In this document: in pieces, positions 40,674 through 52,589 of the stretch
Numbering within the stretch: position 1 is the stretch's first letter
How the letters are laid out: each line of letters opens with the position of its first letter
Assembly (NCBI GenBank): GCA_003864495.1
Contig: ML133495.1
Coordinates: 2,239,231-2,303,230 of the forward strand
Reading direction: 5' to 3'
Length of the DNA: 64,000 nt
DNA from: Nemopilema nomurai
Lineage: Eukaryota > Cnidaria > Scyphozoa > Rhizostomeae > Rhizostomatidae
Notes under the pieces: model-generated
The model's input: only the letters and a program-made list of their open reading frames with translations
Database searches by the model: none
Told to the model about the DNA's origin: nothing
Made by a program: the position numbers and the translations under genes

Positions 40674-43600
40674 CTAAGCCACTGTTGAAGGGTCCCAACA
40701 GTAGTGCTTGTCTACGTTCATTTTATCCATGGCAGCCATGTCTTCATTGGAAATTTCAAAGTTGAAAATGTCAAAGTTCTCTAATATGTGCTGAGGATTT
40801 GTCGATTTGGGAATAACACCTGGAAAAGAGGGACACTAATCATGTAGAATTAAAAACCTCCACATCCTGCACCATGTCCGTTCTGCATACTAACAAATTT
40901 GGTCCCGGTTTATAAAAAAATTTTCATCTAACAGATTTAATTGAACATTTACATGGTTTCCAAGTTCTATTTGATTAAATTTATTTCTATATACCTATAA
41001 ACAGGACCAGTGCACTTACCGACACCATGCTGAAGTCCCCATCTGAGTAGGATTTGCGAGGGAGTCTTCATGTACTTCTTCGATATTTCATTTATTAATG
41101 GATCTTTGACCAGCTGTTGAATAAAATTGATTAATCAACATACAATTAACCTACACCTATGTCAATCAAAATTGATAATGATTAGCTAAAACATTGTTGC
41201 CAAACTTGGTAAAAGATACACTTTGTATCTTTGGAGCCTCTATGAGCCATGGTTTTATGAGTTTTTCTGAAAAGGAGATGGGGAAACATTGTCAAAAGAA
41301 CAAAAAATGGCCATTGGCTGACAAAATTAGGTGAAAAAGTTATGTAAAACAAGAATCTTTCTAACCTCTCCTACACCAAGGGAGGAATAAGCTTGCAGTT
41401 GTATTTCTTTGCTTGTACAATAATTTAGTAACTCCTTTTGATAAAGGTGTGGGTGGAACTCTACCTAAAAGAAAGAAAACTCCTGTATGTTACCTTTTTC
41501 TGGCTCAAAAACAAAGATGAATGAGATAGGGTGGCATTCTTAGCTGCTTTCAAACAAAAAACTTCTTAGACCTCTCGTGCTTTGGTGGTGAAATATGTCC
41601 TTTTCCTGAAGAAAATTTGGGTCTGTGATAAAAAGCTCTTTTTATCTTGTTACTGACATTAATGTCAGGAAATTGCTTGCCTTGTTTAGTCATACAGGAA
41701 AACAATCCTCAACCCCTTTAATAAATAATAAAAACATTGAATCCCCACTATTGCATTTGTGGAATATTTTGAGTCTCCTTTTTCTGGAGACCAGCCTGAC
41801 TTACATGCGCCCTCCACATGGCAAGGTTAGTGATTATACCAAACAACAGCAACCTGATTTACAGCAGGCATGATCTCTGCATAACTCTCCATTTCCTCCA
41901 GGTGATCAATTGTGTAGTTAGATACTCCAATTGCTCTTGCCAGTCCTGAAGTTAAAAAAAATACCAAATAGAGAAAATGTAATGTCAAGATAAACATAAT
42001 TTGTTTAGACTTGAATGCTCTAGTATGTTTATTTTCATCTTTAGGTATCTGAAAGATTAGACTTGGAAAATGAGGTTGACTTGGAGCTGAGAAAATTCTA
42101 TTATATAAAATATAAAACTATTTTTAAAATTCTAGATAAAAACATGGAAAATAGTATTTTGGAAATTAAAGTTCCGAACAAAAGGGCCCCTCTTCTCCCT
42201 GACCCTCTACTTAGTTTAATGACAAATATTCTTGCTAATTATAATATTCCTAATTGCATTCTATGTTTGATATGTAATTTGTAGCTTTCCTTTTGTTATA
42301 CTGGCTTGCATGGAATTTTTTGGAGAACTTTTCCCCCTGCTTTTTCCCTGCATAAAAATGCCAAGGTACATAGCAAAGGGGCAAAAAGATAATAGGTATG
42401 TAAATGACATTATGCTAATTAATCATATCAATGTGAATCCTTTGATGTACATTGCTTTCCTCCAGCTTTGTTTGATGTTACGCTGTGTTACCTATTTCTA
42501 ATGCTGCTTTTGTTTATTGGTCAACCAGAAAATCTCTTTTTCACTCTACACTTATTTCTTCTTTGAGACTTCAATTTCATTAACAACACAGGTTGTTGAA
42601 AATTATATTTGTTGATGGATTGGGTATGGAGGTCTTAATGTAATCGTGAGTTTCTTACCTCTTCTGTTCATATCTTCCAATGCTTTCCAACTTGCCCTGC
42701 GAGCATCTTTGTTCTTAGGATCAAAAACTGGTAGTTTTGACTTTCCAGGCCAGTGGATTAGATAAAGATCAATGTAGCTCCCACCTAGATCAGCAAGAGA
42801 CTTCAGAAATGATTCCCCTGCTTCCTTGTATCCATGTTCCTTGGGAGCTATTACGAAAATTTTTCATCAATCTTGCAAAAAATAAGATAATGAATATCAA
42901 AAAATAGATGGCCAAGTCTAGATGGCCTAGATTTAAGACAATTTCATTAGGTAGAAATATAGAAATAATAAAAGAATTATTAAATACTTTGAGATCAATC
43001 ACGAAATCATGATCAGAAATCTAACTATACTGAATCATCTTTTGCATTTTCTTAGCTGGCATGTAGAGCCATACTTCCAAGATCAATGAAACTTTTATGT
43101 GTAGGTAAAAAAGACATTCAAGAAAAAAGAAGCTTTGGATGAGGGCAATAACCCATAAACAAAGTGAGGTAGCTGGAATTTTGATATTTTATCTATAAAG
43201 AACTTTAGGAACCTACATAATTTGCTTGTTATGAATATATCCTCTCTCTTCAGCAAATTCTTTTTAAGTATGTGTTCCAAGTTTTGACCAATCAACTTTT
43301 CATTTCGATAAACTGATGCTGTGTCTGAAATAAAGACATTGGAATATGAGCTGATTTTGTACAAGAATGATACTTTAAAATAAATGGTTAACAAACAAGT
43401 GTAATGAAAGTATTACCAATGTGTCTGTAGCCGGTACCAAAAGCTACTTCCAAAACAGCTACCAACAGCTCCTCCTCTTTAACTTTGAAAGTACCAACTA
43501 GAAGATAACATTTTTCACTATTGATATTTAGTCATACCTATTTGCAATTAAACAAGGTTGACAAGACATTGAGTAAGATAAAGAAGGGTGTATGTCAATA

Positions 43601-44828
43601 AGTAGGTTAAGTTAGTGTCAGCTCTGTGCATTTTCATAAGCAATTCATATTTAAAGATAACATGGATGTAAATTTGTTACTTAGCGCTGATTCACAGCAC
43701 TGTAATTGATCCCTTGGACACAAATAAAAGTTTGTTTTAAGTAGAGGGTTTATGCTTTGAAAAAAGGATTTTCAACTCTGTTATCGAGTTTTACTACTTT
43801 CTTACTTGTCTGGGTACTTTCATTACCGTAAATCCTCGAATTGGCCCCCCCCCTCGAATAAGCCCCCACCCTAGAACTACAAATTTTTAATAAGCCTCCC
43901 CCCTCGAATAAGCCCCCCTCGATTTTTTGATTTTCGACTCCTGAGGTTGCCTTTGGCATTTTAGTGGATTACCACAACAATTTATATTTTTGTTCGTAAC
44001 TTAATCAAATGTTACTTTATACTTAGATTATTTTTTATATTATGAACAGAAAGAAATTTTAAAACGTTATCTTTTCATGTGGCATGTTTCAGGTAATTTA
44101 GAAGCCCCCCCCCCTCGAATAAGGCCCCATCCAAAATATCAAAAATAAATAAGCCCCCAGGGGGCTAATTCGAGGATTTACGGTATGACATAATTCCGAC
44201 TGCCACACCTGTAGAAGGATTCTCCTGGGGCTCATAGAATGATTAAGAGTCGTTGACTAAACTCTAAAGAAACTTTGCTTAAAGTTTTTTATCTTTATGC
44301 GAACTCTTGGATTACCTTCTTTTTATTTCACTATCGGCTGATCGAGCTAATCTTTCACGGTTACTCTAGGATTGTTTACAGGGAATGACAAAATGACACC
44401 AAAATCCCGGTGATGAATTTTCCAACGAATGTGCACCGTTTAGTTAGGCCCTGGCTCATACTCAGGCACAAGGTCTATCCAAGTAGCAGCCTTTGCTCGG
44501 CCTTCTCTTTCACACCAAGTGGAATAGTTTGAAAAGCTTACACGAAAGAAACGATGCTTTACTCACTTCCTATTGGCGGTAATTTTAGAGGGGGGCCGCT
44601 TCCCTTTAGCATGTTGCTAAGAAAGCACAGGGACGACGCGTCTTGCTGTTCACGGAGTTGCCTGTTGCACCACGGGTCGGGCGCATGAATGACATCGAGG
44701 GGGCTAGCGTGCTCAAATAGGGAGGCCGATAAAAGAAAGGGGGCATGAGGAAGCCAGTGATCAAAGGACCAAGACCCTCCATTTATCATCATGAAGAGAG
44801 CAACAAGAAATTGAGAAGTTTTTTCCAT
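40674..44828 (-). CDS. aldo-keto reductase with N-terminal extension
   Basis: Eight exons on the minus strand (44828-44567, 43497-43417, 43324-43217, 42847-42659, 41945-41854, 41464-41366, 41113-41020, 40819-40674) give 356 residues in consistent phase. The enzyme reduces carbonyls with NADPH in a TIM barrel. The catalytic tetrad is visible: Asp115 and Tyr120 in DTASVYRNE, Lys149 in ITSKL, His182 in IHWPG. The cofactor motif VIPKSTNP is near the C-terminus, and GVSNYTIDHLEE and ILLRWGLQHG are typical. It resembles bacterial YtbE-type and invertebrate AKRs; the substrate cannot be told. The barrel starts at about residue 80 (LKLPPIGIGTFKV). The first 75 residues, starting MEKTSQFLVALFMM, are extra and look like a signal or anchor sequence followed by an unfamiliar segment. 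The start may be wrong if an unseen 5' exon exists. Confidence 0.88.
43824..44185. mobile_element. MITE with TACCGTAAATCCTCGAAT terminal inverted repeats
   Basis: The ends (TACCGTAAATCCTCGAATTGG at 43824 and its reverse complement ending at 44185) match over about 25 bp with one mismatch. TA at both ends could be a TA target duplication, as in Tc1/mariner-type MITEs. Inside are several CTCGAATAAGCCCCC units next to each end and an AT-rich centre. No transposase frame. It is 362 bp long and lies in AKR intron 1. Confidence 0.85.
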
Positions 44829-45379
44829 TTTAGCAAATAAACAAAAATGCTAACTGAAGGACTAATTATATGTGAAATACCATTTTTATGGGGACAGAGA
44901 ATAGCAAATAATTTCAAAGCAACCAGAACCTTATGTCATAAATCTTAAAATACAAAAGAAAAGTTAATTAAGTGCTGAAAATTTCACTAATTTAAAAAAT
45001 GAAACACAAACCACTTAAGCATATTGATATTCATGATTCAGATACTATGAATATTTAGGCAATGTTATAACATCAACTGAGTATTTATATTTATATGTTT
45101 AGATGGCTGCCTACTTTATCTCCTTTCTTAAGAATGAAACCATCATGAAAGAGGTTGTCAGCTCCTTGCAATGCGACAAGTTTAGCATTTTCCACCTAAG
45201 ACAAGTACCTATTATCTAGGCAAATATCTTAGGGATGGTTTATAACTTATACATATTGCAACAGTTTATGTTGACAAAAATTTGTACCATTAACAAATGG
45301 TGAATTAAAAAATTGACATAGTCAGAGGTGTTAGGAAATGTGGTGGTCAACATAGACAGCTATCCATAGGTAGATTAGT
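44829..45379. other. spacer between AKR start and RHEB stop
   Basis: Both flanking genes read leftward. The spacer must include the RHEB 3' UTR and AKR promoter or 5' UTR. It contains one spliced-looking open frame (45195-45091, minus) described in the findings. Confidence 0.5.
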
Positions 45380-48300
45380 CTAAAATAAAACGCAAGTTTC
45401 TTTATCCTTAATCCCAGTCCCATTTTGCAGTCTTTCAATCTCATTGATAATTGCCAGGAAAATATCTCTTACACACTACAAAAACAAAAGGAAGAAGATA
45501 AATAACAAATTAACAAATATTTGAAAAAATAAAAAAACCTGAACACTGACAAAGTCAGGAAATTCCATTTTCAGATGTCAACTGAGTCCAATATAATAAT
45601 CATTGTGGCATAACTTTGTGTAAGCAAAGGTGAAGGACAATCACAACTTCATGTCAAGCTAAATTTATAATCCCACCCCATTGAGTTATCTAGCAGGGAT
45701 TGCCAGTTGCCCTCATGGTTCCACTGAGCGTTCAGATCTATCTTACAAGCTTTAAACTAATACATATACTATGACACTTAATTGCTCTTGGATGAAAAAG
45801 AATTATTTACTAAAATTGTAACAAAATAACAATGATACATATGATAATTACATTTCAATCAAGAATGGTTTCACACAACACACAATAACCGTGATTTCAT
45901 AAATTCTAAATAATGCTTTTTATCATGCTTGAAAAATTTTATCAAGATAGGGCTAATCAGTTACTTGTCACTGTTGTTTACTACTGTAAAATAGAATAAC
46001 TACCTTATTTTCTTTTGCAGATGACTCTAGAAAAACTGCTTTCCAAGAGTCAGCCAATGATTTGCCTTGCTCCATTGAGATTATCCTGAAGAAATGAAAA
46101 GGGAAAAATAGCAAAAAAGATCCACTGTTTCCAATTTATAACTTACATAGCAAAAGAGCTGACATAGAGTGCCTGATTTGAGAGAAAAGTTGTTGTTTTA
46201 ATTTCTCATGTGTTGCTAAAAAGGTATTAGCACTAAAGAAAATTTTAGGCATGATCAAAGAAATTGATTTTTCTTGAAAACTGCAATAGCTAAAAGGAGA
46301 ACTAGAAGATTTAAAGAAATTGTTGTGGAAAGGCTCATTTTATGAGTCTGGTTGTCAAGGAATTTGCAAACAGCAGCAAAGAGTGATATTTAGAAAGATT
46401 AATGGTGCAATTGTAAGATTATTTACAATAATATTCTCAATTCTTGCAGCTATAATTACTATATTTTTCCATTATTCAAAACTGACAAGTAAATTTGGAA
46501 TTGGTATGCTAAAAGAGTAAGGCTTTGAAAAAAGTTTTTTGTATTTACATTCAAATAGTCAGATAAAAGTTGAAAATCCAAGCCAAGACAAAATCCAAAT
46601 AGCGCAAACCTTTCCATGTGTAAGTCTGTCTTGTTTCCAACCAAAATAATTGGTAAGCTAATCAAATAAAAAAACTTATTAGAGCAATAATTCTCATTTG
46701 AAAAAAGAAAGTAAGTTTGAATAAATACAGAACTTGGCCAACAGCTGTCTTATGAAGCTTAAATAGTGTATTTATAAAATAATGATTAGCAACAGTTTCA
46801 TTTGGGTTATATTTATCATTATCAGTATCATCTAAGCAAAATTATTTGCTTCACTCCTAAATAAGTTTAAACTAAATAATAAAATCAGCATTCAGATCAC
46901 ATCTTGTTTGCATAGCATTTGACCTAAGAATAACTTGAAATATAGTAGAAATCTGGAGGAGGGTTTTGCTTGAACCATCAAGGCATTCTACTAGGAAGAA
47001 CACATTATCACAATATATGATCTGCTAACACATTGTCCAGGCATATACTAAACAGCTCAATCATCATTGAATAAATGTTCTTATATATCATCTAAGTAGA
47101 AGTCAGGTTTTATTTAAATAAATCTGAGGTCATTTCTGAGTTCTTCTACTTACTATGTTGATCCAGTCAAATCAAGTAATTTTTCCCTGATGTCTTTCAC
47201 AACATCGAAGCTATAATTGAAAAAGCAAAGTCAAATCCAAAGCATTGCTCTATCAGCAATGTATGACAAATTTAGAAGAAACCTGGCACCTAAAAATGCT
47301 TGAATGATTATGCAACCATCAAACAAAAGATGCTTTTTTAAAATAAATTGCATAGGTTGAACCATAAATGGTAAAGCATTGGAAATTGCATTTGTCTAGG
47401 TAAAGAAGAGAAAAAAGTCTTTAAGCATGTATAATAAGGAAATGTCTAATCATGCCTTTTCTGTGATGTTACAGAGTAAACCAAAACATATCCATGAACA
47501 CCAACTGTGTATGCTTGAGAAATCATTGAGTACTCATCCTACACAAGTAAAACAAAGAATATTTCACTATTTCAAGTGGCAATTCTCAGTGTATCAAAAT
47601 GATATTATGTATAAATTACTAACAAGGTGACTTAATTTAGTTAGCTTTGAAACAAGTATTGGTTTTATATAAGTGACTCTAGCTTACCTGGCCAGCTGTA
47701 TCAACAAGATCAATTTGATATTCTTGGCCTCGATGTTTTATGCGAGTTGAAAATGCTACAATTTGTAAAAAGATGTCAATTTTCTGTATCACAGTTGATG
47801 TTACTGAAAAAAACTTTCAAAATATAAAAACTAGGCACAGCCACAAAAATGCTATTTGTGATAAGTAATCCTGTATACCATAAGAGATACTTACTATTTT
47901 CTATGGTAGGGTCATAAGAATCAACAAATTGACCTTCAACGAACTGTATGGATAATGATGACTTGCCTGAAAGACAAAAATTTTTCATAATCAAGCGTTA
48001 TTAACAAGTAGAGAGTAACTTGAAGTTGTACATCACAGCTGAAACAACAAAATTTATTACTTGTTTAGGTTAGAACTTTTGTGTTACAACTTCATTAAAT
48101 CTGCTATATTTGAGTCACAGCTTCATTACTTAATTCTTGTTTTGGTTCTACTTACTTGAACTTGCTAGCAAAAGAGATACTCCAGCATGCTTAAACATAT
48201 TTCAAGAAATCTACGCTATTATGTAATGTTCCGCCTTTAGATTATTTCACAGACCAAAACTTCAGTAATGGTTCATTAAATACAAATGGGAGAGTTTGTT

Positions 48301-48745
48301 AAATCCGGTAAATAGGCATAGTCCTATGAAATTTTCTAGCTCAGCTCTTCATGAGCACATCAAAATAATATTTTCTAACACTTGCTAATACCAGCACACC
48401 AACCACCTGAATATTTTCGGAATTTTGTAGATTGGATTTGATTGCTTTATATTTTCAATGATCAACAGCATAAATACGCGAGACGACCGGCTTCAAGATG
48501 AGCAGATATGAGTGAAGAACAAATATACCAGGCCTTTGTGAGGAACTTAGCGTTTCTGTAATTATGTCTCGTCAATTTCAACAAGGTAAACATAACGAAA
48601 TCTGTGTATTTTACTTCAAGAAATTAAGGACAATTATCACTCAATTATATAGTGTTGGATTAGTTGCCTCTAAAATCGAAGCAATGAACAAACCGACGGA
48701 TCTGAAGCCCATTATTGCAACCTTTCTTGACTTAACAGGAGCCAT
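45380..48745 (-). CDS. RHEB: RHEB small GTPase, activator of mTORC1
   Basis: Eight exons on the minus strand (48745-48694, 47966-47895, 47755-47688, 47538-47456, 47210-47154, 46657-46610, 46085-46004, 45475-45380) give 185 residues, one more than human RHEB. RHEB-GTP turns on mTORC1 at lysosomes and is switched off by TSC2. Motifs keep human numbering: P-loop GFRSVGKSS with Arg15 and Ser16, the RHEB signature QFVEGQFVDSYDPTIEN (switch I), DTAGQDEYS (Gln64), VGNKTDLHMER (guanine base), and ESSAKEN. The C-terminus ends in CVLF, a CaaX prenylation box. The start exon is only 52 bp and was found by matching MAPVKSRKVAIMG. Intron 4 begins with GC instead of GT. Very confident. Confidence 0.96.
47454..47455 (-). 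other. GC donor of RHEB intron 4
   Basis: The junction AAAAG/GCATGA, spliced to TATAG/CTTCG at 47210, rebuilds SVTSQKSFDVVKD, matching human SVTSIKSFEVIK. No GT near the exon end restores this. GC-AG introns are a known minor class. Confidence 0.75.
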
Positions 48746-50189
48746 ATCCAATTACCAGTGTTTTACACGTACAATTGGTCTGGGGACATTCCACGCACCA
48801 GCAAAACTCTATCACACGAACACGCAATAATTACATGTTGTGTTTGCCTCCTTTTCAATTTCTGCTGTTGTAGCTGTTGACTTCCGTGAAGACAGTCAAT
48901 AACAATTAGTCCGTCAGCTGCTGTGAAGAAAGTTTGCGAAGGGTGAGTGTTTTTTCTTTAGTGATCTGTAATGTTCAAGTCTATAGCTGATGCTTTGAAT
49001 GGGGATTATTACTTAATAGCCATTTTCCTGCATATTATTGACATACTGTATTAAAATCTGTAGTTGATATATGTGAATGAATTTTGATCTCCATTTCATG
49101 CTTTCTTGAATGCGGCTTTAGGGGCGTGGTTCCCCACCTCTAGGTCCCACGCCGTCAGTTTTCTTTAGCGAAAATGATTAAATATTGGGCGGAAAACCAA
49201 GTTATCAATGCCAGTCATCGTTAACTTTATATTTGCTGGTTGCTTTGAATTTTAATCTTAAGCTTTGCACTTGACTTATTCTGTCCTGCCATGGATTTTT
49301 TTCGCTCTAAAAACTGCCCATTAATGCAGCTTACAAGTTCAACTGATTAAACGAATCTTGTAAATTATAATCATATCGGCGAAACTGTAGAAGCGGCATT
49401 CTACAAAAACAGTTTGTCCTTAAGAATTAATATGTAACGAAATTTGGGTTCTTTGCTAGCGCGGAAGGAGATGTAGTGCTTAGGCCCAAGCCAAGTAAAA
49501 CAACAACGTAGTCAACAGAACAACGTAATTCAACGCACCTCAGTTCACTGAATTTAATTAGAAATGACAATCAACAGCGGTATAGTCACTCTATAACAAT
49601 CATGGGGATTATAGTAACGAAACGACAAATTTAGTTGTTAACAAGATTATGATTAATCAGAGATACTGCACGCAATACCACTACACGAGAAACCCCTAAT
49701 ATATTGCAAATATAAACCTGCCATTACAAATGAAACATGGGCCTCTGCCAACACCAGGACAGTCAGGAAGGGGTGGGGGTACTCTTTAGTACTCTGGCAC
49801 CGTACCAACAAACTCATACATCAAAATGTTTTTTGTATAATCCTGATTCTGCAGTTTTGCCAACCTTATCTCAGCTTTGAGGTAGGAAAGTAGAGCAAGA
49901 CCAATCTCAAGGCTAGGTAGCTCTTCTGTGGGAGGCCAAGATTTAAGTCACAATGAACATTATTGTAACATTTTGGTATTACCTCTGTTGTCATTTGCTT
50001 GGTTGCAGTGTGATGATTGTGTGGCTAACACTTTTTTATATAGAAGGAAGAAGATATACAATGAAAGTAATGGGTTTAGAACACGCTGGCAAAAATCATC
50101 ACCAGTCACTCAGTTATCTGTTTTGATGCTTTTCATTGTAATGAAACCATTTAATTGAAGCAAAGCAAATTGCTTTCTAGACTTTAAAC
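48746..50189. other. divergent spacer between RHEB and ABRACL
   Basis: The region carries the promoters and 5' UTRs of two divergently read genes, 1.44 kb apart at the start codons. Frame 49928-50158 (+) has no recognisable domain. No strong motif stood out. Confidence 0.5.
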
Positions 50190-50937
50190 ATGAATGTGAG
50201 TCACGAAGTTGAGTTGTTGGTTCAGGAAATAAAGCGTCTTGGTAGTCCCAATAACGATGGAAAAGTTGTTGTGACTTTTGGGGTTCTTTTCAATGATGAT
50301 AAGTGTGCCAATATTTTTGAGGGTATGTATTTTTATCACCTAGATTCCCTTTAATATTGAAATTTTGGTTTGATAAATAATCAAAGCTATTGATCCAATC
50401 AATCTAGAATGCAAATTATCACAAAAGAATTTATTCTTAAAGTCAAGGTCAAGTGAAGTAATTTCCCCATTTTTATTAAAAGTTATTATTTCTATTACCT
50501 TTTCTCAATGTTCTGCTCTTCTTTCAATAGTATTAATGATATTTATTGATGTGAAAACGCTGTCAATAAGTATGAACTACTTGCTAATTTTAAATTAATT
50601 CTGCACTTTGCCATGGAGCTGCGATGGCCCACCTGTGCATTCTGGGAGAGGAGTGTAGAAGTGCAAGCATATGATTGGACCTGAAAAGGAGGTGGCTTGA
50701 CTTTGAGTAAGACCTGGCTTGAAATCATGGCCTGACAGCTAATGGTAGAACTACTTATCATCTTCTGAAATCCTGTTGCTTATGACAACTTCTTAATTTT
50801 AATCATCCCACTGTTACTTTTAAGCATTGGTTGGAACTCTGAGGGCTGCAAAGAGAAAGAAGATTGTGACATATGAAGGAGAATTGCTGCTCCAAGGGGT
50901 GCATGATAATGTTGAAATAACTTTACTTTCTTCGTGA
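50190..50937 (+). CDS. ABRACL: costars family protein ABRACL
   Basis: Two exons (50190-50322 and 50825-50937) encode 81 residues, exactly the human length. The sequence begins MNVSHEVELLVQEIKRLGS and continues FGVLFNDDKCANIFEALVGTLRAAKRKKIVTYEGELLLQ in near identity with human ABRACL. The costars fold is a winged-helix-like module related to the C-terminus of ABRA/STARS; ABRACL promotes cofilin-dependent actin turnover and cell migration. The intron splits the codon for Ala within FEALVG, phase 1. Very confident. Confidence 0.96.
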
Positions 50938-52589
50938 AGCGAATGCAGCCCCGGAAGATGATTCGTCTATCAGCGACAGTCACAAGGAGCAGAAGAACCA
51001 GATGCTTGGATCATGCACTTGTGCATTGATTCATCAAATCCTCATAAAGGGCTGAATACTAAGAACATTCTCTTATAGTAATTTTCTAATTAACATTTTC
51101 TATTGGAACTTTTAGAATTTTCATTAAATTTGTGAAAGATCATGGAGTTTTTCTGTGTCAATGTATGTGTTCAAAGATCTAACTGTTGGTGTCACATCTC
51201 ATTCATGTTTGCTTCAAAAATGTTGCAGATCAAAGTTGATACAGTGAAGTTTGACAATCAGAATTTTAAGTGCCATTTCAGTATATGATTGAGAACCTGT
51301 ATACTTGATCATAAAAGTTGCATCTGAATTTAAAGACTTGTATTTTTAGGAACAACAACTGCAATCTTCAAAGAACCTTCATTTATCATTCCTTTTATTC
51401 AATTTTAATTTAGAGTGTTATGTCAGATATGTAATTCAAAAGTTAAGTTTCACTTGATAAACTGAGCTCTGCTCCAAAAGCCTATCCAAACATGTCAAAC
51501 ACCACCTTTTCATCCAGCAATTTAGTTTATCCAGGACCTTTTGGAATTTTATGGCCTTAGTCATAGAGCATATTTATAAATGCATATCTGGGTATCTGTA
51601 CATACAAGGCAACCCGTTTCATGTTCTCAAGTTATTCTTTTTACATAGTGAAAAGTTTCGTTAACTCATTTTCCTATATTTCTAAATGTTACTGAAAATT
51701 ATTATTTGCAGATTGAGTGTAGATGGTGGGATGCTATAAAGCTTGAAGATCACAAATTATGAATCAATATATTAGCTTTCCCCTTCTTTGCATGCAAATG
51801 GAAGTACTGCACTTTCATGAAAATATCACAAAATTAAAAAGTGAAGAATGCACAAACATTTTGAAGTTCATATTCATTTACTTGGGTGTTATGACAAGAT
51901 TGATACCATATTTGCTTTACTATTTCATTTGGTTTTATTCACTTTGCCTCATTTCAATTTAATATGTAAACCAATTGATGAAACAGCTGAGCAAATTTTC
52001 TTTGAAGGAAATTTTTGGGTGTTGCATTTAACTCTTTGTAGAGTAAGCTATTAATATGAATTGCTAAATACCTTGTTAAACACACTTGATAAATTGAACA
52101 GGACAACAAAATGAAAAAAGCAATATGAAGAAAGAATAGGTCTAATTGTCAGCATTAAAATATTTTTAACACAAGTTACTTCAAATCGATCTTGCACATC
52201 AGTATTGTTGCTTGCATAATAAAAAACTTTCTTCCTTTTGCTATTTTATGTCTACTGTGCTATGTTGTATACCTACAAATAAGTTGGTTTTAATTTAACA
52301 AAAATGGCAAGGATTTTTATTGCAATAAAATAAAAATCCTTTTCTTTCACATTCTTTTATCACTGACAATAGATATAATGTTTTTATTTTTACACATGAA
52401 AAGACAGTCCAAACTTTATCAACGATGTCTATTGACTTCAGAGAAAGCAAAAGCTTTGCTAAAATATGTTAAGTTTTCGTCTGACTGTCCACGTGTTTCA
52501 CGTTGCTCCCCTCTTCGATCCACAACGCTGGGTATGTCAACAACAGCAACAGCTTTCATTTCGCGCCATTTGCGACAAGAGATTACAAT
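50938..52589. other. intergenic between ABRACL and RPA3
   Basis: AT-rich; holds the ABRACL 3' UTR and the RPA3 promoter. Frames at 51759-52054 and 52378-52724 (+) are spurious or overlap the RPA3 start. A CACGTG E-box lies about 100 bp upstream of the RPA3 ATG. Nothing else seen. Confidence 0.5.

Noticed and set aside
41190..41267. Possible extra AKR exon (acceptor CTTTTCAG, KLIKPWLIEAP frame)
   Set aside because: Phase does not fit, there is no clear donor, and joining the flanking exons directly gives the normal AKR sequence.
48163..48199. ATG exon MFKHAGVSLLLASS before a GTAAGT, as RHEB first exon
   Set aside because: It lacks the P-loop; the exon at 48745-48694 supplies GFRSVG in the right phase.
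48564..48830. 88-codon plus-strand frame
   Set aside because: It lies antisense over RHEB exon 1, which has clear homology.
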